Notes under the pieces: model-generated
Databases searched by the model: none
Told to the model about the DNA's origin: nothing
What the model saw: only the letters and a program-made list of their open reading frames with translations
In this document: positions 14,390 to 23,116 of the stretch, in pieces
Layout: the number at the start of each line of letters is the position of its first letter
Numbering within the stretch: position 1 is the first letter of the stretch
Program-made: the position numbers and the translations under genes
DNA from: Actinomycetota bacterium
Lineage (GTDB): Bacteria > Actinomycetota > Actinomycetes > S36-B12
Reading direction: 5' to 3'
Assembly (NCBI GenBank): GCA_003456155.1
Contig: DMPC01000098.1
Coordinates: 15,530 to 38,932 of the forward strand
Length of the DNA: 23,403 nucleotides

Positions 14390-14602
14390 TCACGCATCCG
14401 ACAGTCGAGAGCCGATCTTGACCGTCACCTGGAAGTGATCGACGTCACCTTCCCGGATGTAGCCCCGAATCCCCGTGACCTCGAACCAGTCGAGGTGGTC
14501 GACGGTCTGGGCAGCCCGCCCCACCGCGTTCCTGATCGCCTGGTCGATGCCCTCGCGGGAGGTACCCACGACCTCTGTCAGTCCGTACGTCCGTTCGGCC
14601 AT
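14390..14602 (-). CDS. dodecin flavin-binding protein
   Basis: Dodecins are small proteins that assemble into hollow dodecamers and bind flavins (or CoA in some bacteria) as stores or buffers. The 70-residue length is normal. The pattern YGLTEVVGTS (from about residue 6), REGIDQAIRNAV, W39 in LDWFEV, RGYI and FQVTVKIG matches the family. W39 and Q58 correspond to the residues that stack on and hold the isoalloxazine ring. A GTG four codons upstream also opens the frame, but the ATG at 14602 is preferred because GGAGG is five bases before it. It is the first gene of the dodecin-fabG-fabI-sixA unit. Confidence 0.93.
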   Translation of the reverse strand: MAERTYGLTEVVGTSREGIDQAIRNAVGRAAQTVDHLDWFEVTGIRGYIREGDVDHFQVTVKIGSRLSDA

Positions 14603-14662
14603 GATCTCCTCCACTGCCTCGTCACCGGCGACTTCGGTCGCGCGCCGGAGCCCATCTTGGCC

Positions 14663-14668
14663 TACCGT
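14663..14668 (+). promoter_or_regulatory. -10 element of a leaderless promoter for the DUF3099 gene
   Basis: TACCGT is followed by six bases and then the ATG at 14675, the spacing used by the other leaderless genes here. It lies in the 72-base region between the divergent dodecin and DUF3099 genes. Confidence 0.58.
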
Positions 14669-14674
14669 GATCCC

Positions 14675-15034
14675 ATGCCGAAGGGCGAGCCCGACGAGGT
14701 CTTCACGATCACGGAGGCCCAGCGTGGCCTCAGCAAGGAGCAGGTGGGGCGCCAGCGCCGCTACCTGATCTCCATGGGCATCCGCACGGCCTGCGTGCTG
14801 GCGGCGATCATCGTCCCCGGCTGGCCTCGATGGGTGTTCATCGCCGGTGCCGTCGTACTGCCCTACCTCGCCGTGGTGGTGGCCAATGCCGGTCGCGAGA
14901 GCGACGAGCCGGGCGAGGTCGGAGTCCAGGAGGCCCCCCGGGCCGCCCTGCCCTCCCAGGGGATCGCCCTGGAGGCACCCGACTACGCCTGGCCCGGTGG
15001 CGCGGGTGAGGGTCCTACGCCGCCTCGCGCCTAG
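14675..15034 (+). CDS. DUF3099 membrane protein
   Basis: The 119-residue protein carries the DUF3099 pattern: FTITEAQRGLSKEQVGRQRRYL, then ISMGIRTACVLAAIIVPGW (membrane segment 1, about residues 34-50). VFIAGAVVLPYLAVVVANA follows (membrane segment 2, about residues 55-73), and then a polar, Pro/Gly-rich tail of about 45 residues. The family is found mainly in actinobacteria and has no known function. The frame opens earlier, but the ATG at 14675 matches the family N-terminus and a leaderless promoter. Its TAG stop is part of the -10 of the SURF1 gene, so the two genes are tightly linked. Confidence 0.87.
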   Translation: MPKGEPDEVFTITEAQRGLSKEQVGRQRRYLISMGIRTACVLAAIIVPGWPRWVFIAGAVVLPYLAVVVANAGRESDEPGEVGVQEAPRAALPSQGIALEAPDYAWPGGAGEGPTPPRA

Positions 15035-15037
15035 GGT
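15032..15037 (+). promoter_or_regulatory. -10 element of a leaderless promoter for SURF1, overlapping a stop codon
   Basis: TAGGGT begins with the TAG stop of the DUF3099 gene and is followed by exactly six bases and the GTG at 15044. The space leaves no room for a ribosome-binding site at normal distance other than GGTGGG, which overlaps the -10 itself. SURF1 can therefore be made from its own leaderless mRNA, or by read-through from the upstream gene. Confidence 0.55.
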
Positions 15038-15043
15038 GGGATC

Positions 15044-15814
15044 GTGATCCTCACACTCCTGCGCACCCGGAGATGGATCGGCTTCACGTCCGTCGTTCTC
15101 GTGTCGATCCTCGCCTTCGGCCTGCTCAGCATGTGGCAGTGGGACCGAGCGGAGCAGCGCGAGGCCGAGCGAGCGGCTATGGACGCCGCGATGGCCGAGG
15201 AGCCACTGGCCTGGTCGGCCGCCTCGGCACAGGTGGCTGCAGGCGGGGACTGGGTCCCGGTGCGCCTCATCGGCGAGTATCGGCCCGACGAGCAGGCGGT
15301 CGTCCGGAAGCGTCCCCTCGAGGCCCGCAACGGTTTCTGGGTCATGACGCCGCTGGACACCAGCGACGGCACCGCATGGGTCAACCGGGGCTGGATCCCC
15401 ACCGGCGGTGATGCGCTGAGCACGCCCGTGATCCCGGATCCGCCATCCGGAGAGGTCATCGTCGAGGGCGTGCTCCGTCCCTTCGCCACGGCCGACCTAG
15501 CGCGCAATGAGGGGCTTCCGGCGGGTCAGGTGACGGATCCCGATCCGGCGGTCCTGCCCGCGATCGCCGCCCTCGACGGCGGCTACGTGCAGGTGCTCAC
15601 GTCCTCGCCCGCGCAGCAGGACGTCCGCCCCCTCCCCCTGCCCGAGACGGACGGAGGCCGCAACCTCTCGTACGCGGTCCAGTGGGCGCTCTTCGCCCTG
15701 GTCGCGATCGCAGGCTGGTTCTTCTTCCTGCGTCGCGAGGCGCGTGACAGTCGGGACGGCTCCGGTGCTGCCGACGCCGATGACCTGACGAGCACCTCGA
15801 TCTCGAGGGGCTAG
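15044..15814 (+). CDS. SURF1-family cytochrome oxidase assembly protein
   Basis: SURF1 proteins help insert or stabilise haem in the aa3-type cytochrome c oxidase. The 256-residue product has the family topology. One membrane helix lies near the N-terminus (about residues 10-28) with LLSMWQWDRAEQREA after it. A large extracytoplasmic domain follows, with VRLIGEYRPDEQAVVRKRP and WVNRGWIP. A second helix begins at about residue 210 with YAVQWALFALVAIAGWFFF, the C-terminal SURF1 signature. No oxidase gene is in the window. The SDR gene begins three bases after its stop, behind an AGGGG ribosome-binding site. Confidence 0.92.
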   Translation: MILTLLRTRRWIGFTSVVLVSILAFGLLSMWQWDRAEQREAERAAMDAAMAEEPLAWSAASAQVAAGGDWVPVRLIGEYRPDEQAVVRKRPLEARNGFWVMTPLDTSDGTAWVNRGWIPTGGDALSTPVIPDPPSGEVIVEGVLRPFATADLARNEGLPAGQVTDPDPAVLPAIAALDGGYVQVLTSSPAQQDVRPLPLPETDGGRNLSYAVQWALFALVAIAGWFFFLRREARDSRDGSGAADADDLTSTSISRG

Positions 15815-15816
15815 CC

Positions 15817-16587
15817 GTGGATCTCGGCCTTCGCGACCGCACCTACCTCGTCACCGGAGGGAGCACGGGCCTGGGCTTTGCGACTGCGCGGTGTCTGGTC
15901 GATGAGGGGGCCCACGTGGTCCTCGTTGCCCGGGACGAGCAGGGACTGGAGAGGTCCGTAGCGCAGCTCGGCGACCGTGCCGCGGGGCTGTCCGGCGACC
16001 TCGCAGACCCAGATCTTCCGCCTGCGGCGGTCCGTCAGGCGATCGACTCCTTCGGGCGCCTCGACGGCGCGCTCGTCAGCGTGGGAGGTCCCCCACCGGG
16101 AACCGTGCTGACAACGCGCGACGACGAGTGGTCACAGGCCTTCGCCACGGTCTTCCTCGGCACGATCCGCATGCTGCGCGCCGCCTGCGAGGGAATCCGC
16201 GCCAGTGGGACACAGTCGTCCGCTGCTCTTGCCGTCGTCCTGTCCACGTCCGCCGTCGAGGTCTTTCCGGGACTGTCCACCAGCAACGGCTTGCGCCCAG
16301 GACTGGGGATGCTGGTCAAGGACCTCGCCGACGAGGTGGGCCCGGAGGGCATTCGCGTGAACGGGCTGCTTCCCGGACGCATCGCCACCGAGCGTCTCGC
16401 CCGCCTGGACGAGGCGACCGGGAACCCGCAGGCCGCGCGCCAGCGGGCCGAGGCAGCCATCCCGCTCCGGCGTTATGGCAGGCCCGAGGAGTTCGGCACG
16501 GTGGCAGCGTTCGTGCTGAGTCCGGCTGCCGCCTATCTCACGGGCACGCTCCTGCGAGTCGACGGCGGAAGCACCCGGAGTCTCTAG
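15817..16587 (+). CDS. short-chain dehydrogenase/reductase with non-canonical active site
   Basis: The 256-residue protein has the SDR fold with an intact cofactor loop TGGSTGLGFATA (about residues 13-24) and the C-terminal LTGTLLRVDGGSTRSL. The usual NNAG segment reads VSVGGPPPG. Aligned to the FabG in this window, the YxxxK catalytic pair is replaced: the region LSTSNGLRPG puts Ser where Tyr is expected and Arg where Lys is expected. This matches a divergent SDR subgroup with GGPPPG and SNxLRP motifs, whose reaction I do not know. The start is GTG with AGGGG about six bases upstream, three bases after SURF1. Its stop shares the palindrome CTAG with the stop of the convergent ABC exporter. 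Confidence 0.87.
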   Translation: MDLGLRDRTYLVTGGSTGLGFATARCLVDEGAHVVLVARDEQGLERSVAQLGDRAAGLSGDLADPDLPPAAVRQAIDSFGRLDGALVSVGGPPPGTVLTTRDDEWSQAFATVFLGTIRMLRAACEGIRASGTQSSAALAVVLSTSAVEVFPGLSTSNGLRPGLGMLVKDLADEVGPEGIRVNGLLPGRIATERLARLDEATGNPQAARQRAEAAIPLRRYGRPEEFGTVAAFVLSPAAAYLTGTLLRVDGGSTRSL

Positions 16588-18461
16588 TCGCCGACTCCGG
16601 GCAGGCTGAACTGCGTCCGGTACAGATCCGCGTACAGCCCGTTCGATGCGAGCAGCACCTCATGGGTGCCTCGCTCGACGATCCGTCCCGCATCGACGAC
16701 AAGGATCTGATCGGCGCGCAGGATGGTGCTCAGCCGATGCGCGATGACGATCGACGTCCGACCCACCAGAGCCCCGTCCAGGGCGCGCTGGACGGCTGCC
16801 TCGCTCTCCGAATCGAGGTGAGCGGTCGCCTCGTCGAGGACGACCACGCGCGGCGCCTTGAGCAGCAGGCGCGCCAAGGCGATGCGCTGCTTCTCTCCGC
16901 CCGAGAGACGATGCCCACGGTCACCCACCACCGTGTCGAGACCCTCGGGGAGCTGATCGATGAGGCCGAGGATGTTCGCGGAGCGGCAGGCCTCCCGCAG
17001 TTCCTCCTCCGTCGCGTCCGGCCGGGCGTAGAGGAGGTTCATGCGAATGGTGTCGTGGAAGAGATGGGAGTCCTGGGTGACAACGCCGACGCTCGAGCGC
17101 AGCGAATCGAAGGAGACGTCGCGAATGTCAACCCCGCCCACGAGGATCTGCCCCTCCGTGGGGTCGTACAGCCGCGTGACCAGGCTCGAGATCGTCGTCT
17201 TCCCCGCACCCGACGGCCCCACCAGAGCCGTCAGTGTCCCGGCAGGGACCGTGAAGTCGAGATCGACCAGGACCGAGTCGGACTCGCCCTCCGGTAGATC
17301 CCTGGCCACCGACTCCAACGAGGCCAGCGAGACCTCGGACGGCCGTGGATACCGGAAGGTCACATGGTCGAACCGGACGTCGAGGGGTCCCGCCGGAAGC
17401 GCTCGCGCCTGCGGAGCCTCGACCACCATCGGGGTGAGATCGAGCACCTCGAAGACCCGCTCGAAGCTCACCAGCGCCGTCATGATGTCCACGCGCACAT
17501 TGGAGAGAGCGGTTAACGGGCCATACAACTGGGCGAGGAGGCCGACGAGCGCCAGCAGCGTCCCGATCGTGAGCGCGCCGCTGATGACGAGGTTGCCGCC
17601 CAGTCCGTAGACGATGGCCGTTGCCAGCGATGCCACCAGCGCAAGCGCCGTGAAGAACCACCTGTTCGCCATGGCCATCCGGACCCCGATGTCGCGCACT
17701 CGCGCAGCACGGCCCGAGAACGAACCCGCCTCGTCCTCGGGTCGACCGAAGAGCTTCACCAGCAGGGCACCGGCAACGTTGAACCGCTCGGTCATCTGGG
17801 TGCTCATCTCGGCGTTGAGCACCATCTGCTCCCGCGTCAGCACCTGCAGGCGCCGACCCATCCACCGTGCCGGCAGCAGGAACAGGGGTACCAGCACGAG
17901 CGACACCACGGTGACCTGCCAGGACAACGCGAACATGGCCACCAGCACGATGGTCGCCGAGATGAGGTTCCCGAGGACGCCGCCCAGCGTCGAGGTGAAC
18001 GCCTGCTGGGCTCCCATGACGTCGCTGTTGAGCCTGGAGATGAGCGCCCCCGTCTGTGCCCGGGTGAAGAAGGCGACCGACTGACGCTGAACATGGTCAT
18101 AGACCTCCGTGCGCAGGTCGAAGATCAATCCCTCCCCGATACGTGACGAGAAGTAGCGGGCCACCAGTCCCAGCCCGGCATCCACGATGGCCAGGAGCCC
18201 CATCGTGATGGCCGTGATGGTCACCACCCGGGCATTTCCCTGACTGATCCCATCATCGACAAGGCGCGGAACGAGGAGGGGCTGCGCGACGCTCAGCAGC
18301 GACACGAACACGAGCGTCACCAGGAAGAGCGTGATGATCCCCCGATACTTGCCCGCGTAGCCCAGGATTCTCCGGACCAGGGCGCGATTGATGCGGCGGT
18401 CGGTGACGCTGCGGTCGCGCGTCATCGACCGGTACGTCATCCAGGCGTTCTCCATCGACAC
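16584..18461 (-). CDS. ABC exporter, fused membrane and ATPase domains
   Basis: The 625-residue half-transporter has an N-terminal six-helix membrane domain (about residues 38-330) and a C-terminal ATPase. It carries Walker A GPSGAGKTT at about 415, signature LSGGEKQRIALARLL at about 519, Walker B VVVLDEATAHLD at about 541 and switch AHRLS at about 574. This is the MsbA/MdlB/multidrug type, acting as a dimer in the membrane; the substrate is unknown. Its GTG start is one base after the crotonase stop, which suggests coupled translation; an ATG two codons later is an alternative start. It is the last gene of its unit and ends tail to tail with the SDR gene at 16584-16587. Confidence 0.93.
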   Translation of the reverse strand: MSMENAWMTYRSMTRDRSVTDRRINRALVRRILGYAGKYRGIITLFLVTLVFVSLLSVAQPLLVPRLVDDGISQGNARVVTITAITMGLLAIVDAGLGLVARYFSSRIGEGLIFDLRTEVYDHVQRQSVAFFTRAQTGALISRLNSDVMGAQQAFTSTLGGVLGNLISATIVLVAMFALSWQVTVVSLVLVPLFLLPARWMGRRLQVLTREQMVLNAEMSTQMTERFNVAGALLVKLFGRPEDEAGSFSGRAARVRDIGVRMAMANRWFFTALALVASLATAIVYGLGGNLVISGALTIGTLLALVGLLAQLYGPLTALSNVRVDIMTALVSFERVFEVLDLTPMVVEAPQARALPAGPLDVRFDHVTFRYPRPSEVSLASLESVARDLPEGESDSVLVDLDFTVPAGTLTALVGPSGAGKTTISSLVTRLYDPTEGQILVGGVDIRDVSFDSLRSSVGVVTQDSHLFHDTIRMNLLYARPDATEEELREACRSANILGLIDQLPEGLDTVVGDRGHRLSGGEKQRIALARLLLKAPRVVVLDEATAHLDSESEAAVQRALDGALVGRTSIVIAHRLSTILRADQILVVDAGRIVERGTHEVLLASNGLYADLYRTQFSLPGVGD

Positions 18462-18462
18462 G

Positions 18463-19257
18463 TCAGTGTGCCTCAGGTCGCGCGGACATCATCGATCGCA
18501 GGTCAGCCAGTCGACGGATCTGCGCCGCACGCTCGCGGGCCAGCTGGTCGGCTGCCGAGTCGGCTCCGCGCAGCAGGGCCTTGAGCTCGCCCACGGCCCC
18601 GGGAAGCGCCGCATTCATCGGCGCGATGAGGGACATCACCACGGAGTCCCACTCATCGGGATGGGCGCAGGCCACCGCGAGACCCAGGGAGACCGCTTCC
18701 TCCGCGCCCACGAAGCGCCCGGTGGCGCAGATCTCGAACGCGCGCGAGTACCCGACGCGCTCCACCAGAGGCCCAGTCCCGCCGAGATCCGGGACGAGGC
18801 CCAGCGAGGTCTCCCGCATGGCGAGCTGGACGTCCTCCGCGACGATCATCAGGTCGCAGGCGAGGGCCAACTGGAAGCCCGCACCGATCGCGTGGCCCTG
18901 GACGAGGGCAATGGTCACCTGCGGCACGTCACGCCACCAGGCGAAGGCTGCCTGGGCCTGCACGATGAAACCATCGACCTGCTCGTCCGTCATGCCCGCC
19001 AGCGTGAGCAGCGACGTCTCCCCTGGCACGCCATCGGGTGTGAGCATCCGGCGATCCAGCCCCGCCGAGAAGCTGAGTCCCTCAGCACGCAGCAGGACGG
19101 TGCGGATCTCCGGGGTGAGCTGTGCGGGGATCTCAGCGAGTCGGCGCCAGGTGGCAGGTGTCTGCGCATTGCGGGCTTCTGGGTTGGCCAGCGTCACCTC
19201 CAGGATGTCGTCCCGGCGATCGATCCGAACATCCGTGGCATCCTCGTGGGTGCTCAT
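18463..19257 (-). CDS. enoyl-CoA hydratase/isomerase (crotonase) family protein
   Basis: The 264-residue protein has the crotonase fold. The oxyanion-hole segments are SFSAGLDRRML and HAIGAGFQLALACDL. Both acid/base glutamates of hydratases appear to be present, in MRETSLGLVPDLGGT and in AFEICATGRFVGA, so hydration of enoyl-CoA is plausible; isomerase or other crotonase activities cannot be excluded. The frame opens at 19287, but the ATG at 19257 is chosen because AGAGGA stands five bases before it. By neighbourhood (ABC-F gene upstream, suf operon beyond) it resembles M. tuberculosis EchA12. It runs directly into the ABC exporter gene. Confidence 0.9.
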   Translation of the reverse strand: MSTHEDATDVRIDRRDDILEVTLANPEARNAQTPATWRRLAEIPAQLTPEIRTVLLRAEGLSFSAGLDRRMLTPDGVPGETSLLTLAGMTDEQVDGFIVQAQAAFAWWRDVPQVTIALVQGHAIGAGFQLALACDLMIVAEDVQLAMRETSLGLVPDLGGTGPLVERVGYSRAFEICATGRFVGAEEAVSLGLAVACAHPDEWDSVVMSLIAPMNAALPGAVGELKALLRGADSAADQLARERAAQIRRLADLRSMMSARPEAH

Positions 19258-19325
19258 GACTTCCTCTCCCGTGCCGTGGCCCGTCACTGCGCTTCTGGTT
19301 GATCGTCGTCGATGCCCGGCAGCTC

Positions 19326-20924
<1,599 letters not shown>

Positions 20925-20933
20925 GATGGCCGC

Positions 20934-20939
20934 AGTCTA
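20934..20939 (-). promoter_or_regulatory. -10 element upstream of the ABC-F gene
   Basis: Minus-strand TAGACT lies nine bases before the ATG at 20924, so a start seven bases downstream would leave a leader of only two or three bases. The -35 region would fall at the edge of the tandem repeat (about 20958-20964) but shows no good match. Confidence 0.45.
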
Positions 20940-20961
20940 CGAGCCACCCCGCCGCACACTT

Positions 20962-21048
20962 CACCGCGAACGGCCACTCGGCACCGCGAACGGTCACTCG
21001 GCACCGCGAACGGCCACTCAGCACCACGAGCGGTCACTCGGCACCGCC
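20962..21048. repeat. 20-bp tandem repeat array, four units plus a partial fifth
   Basis: Units start at 20962, 20982, 21002 and 21022, with a 7-base partial at 21042. The plus-strand consensus is CACCGCGAACGGYCACTCGG. Y alternates C, T, C, T, which makes a 40-bp higher-order period. Unit 4 is the most diverged (CACCACGAGCGG at its start). On the minus strand each unit contains RCCGTTCGCGGT, a 4-bp stem around TTCG. The array fills most of the gap between the sufT stop and the ABC-F start. Confidence 0.92.
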
Positions 21049-21061
21049 CTATGAGCTTCTC

Positions 21062-21376
21062 CTAGACGTTGAAGCCGAGCGCCCTGAGCATGTCGCGACC
21101 ATCGTCGGTGATCTTGTCCGGACCCCACGGCGGCATCCACACCCAGTTGATGCGGAAGTCCTGGACCACGGAGGACAGCGCAGACCTGGTCTGATCCTCG
21201 ATGACGTCGGTCAGCGGGCACGCCGCGCTGGTCAGCGTCATGTCCACGGTGGCGACGTTGGCGTCATCGATCGTGACACCGTAGACAAGACCCAGGTCCA
21301 CGACATTGATGCCGAGCTCGGGGTCGACGACATCCTTCATCGCCTCAAGCACGTCGTCCTCGGTCGCGATGCTCAT
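21062..21376 (-). CDS. sufT: SufT-type DUF59 Fe-S assembly protein
   Basis: The 104-residue protein is of the MIP18/PaaD-like DUF59 family that helps mature Fe-S proteins. The family blocks are VVDPELGINVVDLGLVYGV (about residues 16-34) and MTLTSAACPLTDVI with C53, followed by WMPPWGPDKITDDGRDMLRALGF. It is the last gene of the suf operon, as in other actinobacteria (Rv1466 by position). Its ATG overlaps the sufU stop by four bases. The exact step it supports, probably cluster transfer to apo-proteins, is inferred from the family. Confidence 0.9.
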   Translation of the reverse strand: MSIATEDDVLEAMKDVVDPELGINVVDLGLVYGVTIDDANVATVDMTLTSAACPLTDVIEDQTRSALSSVVQDFRINWVWMPPWGPDKITDDGRDMLRALGFNV

Positions 21377-21834
21377 CTGCCCGCCCCTTCCTCACCCGAT
21401 GGGATTCCTGCCTTCACTTGAGCGTCCTGGAGGGCCATCCAGGGCAGCAGTGCGCACTTGATGCGCGCGGGGTACTTCGCCACCCCGATGAATGCCACGC
21501 CATCACCGAGAACGTCCTCGTCTGGCTCGCCAGCACCCTTGCTGTGCATCATCTCGACGAAGGCGTGGCGCACCGCATCGGCGTTGGCCACGTCCATTCC
21601 CTCCACCATCTCCGACATGACGGAAGCGCTCGCCTGTGAGATCGAGCAGCCCTGCCCCTCGTAGCCGACATGCAGATGACCCTCGGCGTCTCGGCGCACC
21701 TGGACAGTCACCTCATCACCGCAGGTGGGGTTCACCTGGTAGGACTCTCCCTCGGGCGCATCGAGGAGGTGGCGACCCCTGGGGTGCTTGTAGTGATCCA
21801 GGATGATCTCCTGGTACATCGCCTCTACATTCAT
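21373..21834 (-). CDS. sufU: SufU sulfur-transfer/zinc protein of Fe-S assembly
   Basis: SufU accepts persulfide sulfur from SufS and passes it to the SufBCD scaffold. The 153-residue length is normal. The zinc-site residues are present: C38 and D40 in NPTCGDE, C63 in GQGCSISQAS, and C127 in ARIKCALLPW. The 18-21-residue insertion typical of SufU compared with IscU lies between C63 and C127. The frame extends upstream inside sufS, but the ATG at 21834, one base after the sufS stop, gives the correct N-terminus MYQEIILDHYKHPRG. It sits between sufS and sufT and should be translated in a coupled way. Confidence 0.95.
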   Translation of the reverse strand: MNVEAMYQEIILDHYKHPRGRHLLDAPEGESYQVNPTCGDEVTVQVRRDAEGHLHVGYEGQGCSISQASASVMSEMVEGMDVANADAVRHAFVEMMHSKGAGEPDEDVLGDGVAFIGVAKYPARIKCALLPWMALQDAQVKAGIPSGEEGAGR

Positions 21835-21835
21835 C

Positions 21836-23116
21836 TCATACTCCGAAGAAATCCTGCGCCGCGCGGATTCCCGTGATCGCCACGTCGATGTCGCGGGTGT
21901 CGTTGTAGATGTAGGACGACAGTCGCGTCGTGGCCGGCACGTCGAAGCGACGACAGGTCGGCCAAGCGCAGTGGTGACCCACCCGGACGGCAACACCCCG
22001 ATCGTCGAGGAACTGCCCGACATCGTGGGGGTGCAGCCCGTCCACGACGAATGAGATGGCGCTGCCCCGCTCCTTGGCGTCCGTCGGCCCGATGATGCGC
22101 ACGCCGCGCATCTCCCGCAGACGGTCTAGGGCGTACACCGTGAGGTCGTGCTCATGGCGCGCCACGGCGTCCATGCCCAGTCTCTCGAGATACTCGACCG
22201 CGGCAGCCAGCCCCACGGCCTGGGCCACCATGGGAGTACCTGCCTCGAAGCGCTTCGGCGGCTCCGCGTAGGTGCTGTGGTCCATGAACACGGTCTCGAT
22301 CATGGATCCGCCGGTGATGAAGGGAGGCATCTCCTTGAGGACTTCCCGGGAGCCCCAAAGGACCCCGATCCCGGTGGGCCCCAGCATCTTGTGGCCGCTC
22401 CAGGCCACCAGGTCCGCGCCGAGCTCCTCAACGCGGACGGGCATGTGCGGAATCGACTGGCAGGCGTCGACGATCCCCACCGCCCCGACCTCGTGTGCGC
22501 GCTGCATGACCTCGGCGACGGGATTGATCGTTCCGAGGATGTTGGACTGATGGACGACGGACACGACCCGCGTCGACGCATCGATGATGGTGTCGAGTGA
22601 GTCGAGTTCCAGACGCCCTTCGTCGTCCACCCCGATCCAGCGCAGGGTCGCCCCGGTCTTGGCGCACACCTCCTGCCAGGGGACGAGGTTGGCGTGATGC
22701 TCCATCTGCGACACCACGATGGAGTCACCGGGGCGCAGCACGAAGCGAGGATCGACGGAGTCGGGTGCGTGCAGCGCCTTGGCGGTCGCATTGGAGAACG
22801 CGTAGGAGGCCAGGTTCAGGCTCTCCGTGGCGTTCTTGGTGAAGACGATGTCGGAGTCCGCGGCGCCGACGAAGCCGGCGATACGCCGCCTCGCATCCTC
22901 GTAGGCGTCGGTCGCCTCCTCGGCGAGCTGATGGGCCCCCCGATGGACGGAGGCATTGCACGTCCGATAGAAGTGCGCCTCAGCCTCGAGGACCTCAATC
23001 GGCTTCTGACTCGTGGCGGCGCTGTCGAGATACACCAGTGGCCGTTCGTCACGAACCGTCCGGGTCAGGATCGGAAAGTCCTGCCGGATACGTTCGACGT
23101 CGAGGTCGTTGCTCAC
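21836..23116 (-). CDS. sufS: cysteine desulfurase SufS
   Basis: SufS takes sulfur from cysteine with pyridoxal phosphate to form a persulfide for Fe-S clusters. The 426-residue product is a group II (SufS/CsdA) desulfurase. It has VYLDSAATSQKP near the N-terminus, the PLP lysine in WSGHKMLGPTGIGVLWG, and the catalytic cysteine C383 in RVGHHCAWPTCRRF on the short group II loop. RRIGAFVGA-like and FTKNATESLNLASYA segments are also family-typical. Its start overlaps the sufC stop by four bases (ATGA), and sufU begins one base after its stop, so the operon is tightly coupled. Confidence 0.97.
   Translation of the reverse strand: MSNDLDVERIRQDFPILTRTVRDERPLVYLDSAATSQKPIEVLEAEAHFYRTCNASVHRGAHQLAEEATDAYEDARRRIAGFVGAADSDIVFTKNATESLNLASYAFSNATAKALHAPDSVDPRFVLRPGDSIVVSQMEHHANLVPWQEVCAKTGATLRWIGVDDEGRLELDSLDTIIDASTRVVSVVHQSNILGTINPVAEVMQRAHEVGAVGIVDACQSIPHMPVRVEELGADLVAWSGHKMLGPTGIGVLWGSREVLKEMPPFITGGSMIETVFMDHSTYAEPPKRFEAGTPMVAQAVGLAAAVEYLERLGMDAVARHEHDLTVYALDRLREMRGVRIIGPTDAKERGSAISFVVDGLHPHDVGQFLDDRGVAVRVGHHCAWPTCRRFDVPATTRLSSYIYNDTRDIDVAITGIRAAQDFFGV

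Noticed and set aside
20962..21048. CRISPR array
   Set aside because: The units are directly abutting 20-mers with no unique spacers and no cas genes nearby, so it is a simple tandem repeat.
21835..22023. N-terminal extension of SufU upstream of 21834
   Set aside because: The extension lies inside the conserved sufS C-terminus in another frame and does not resemble SufU, whose normal N-terminus begins at 21834.
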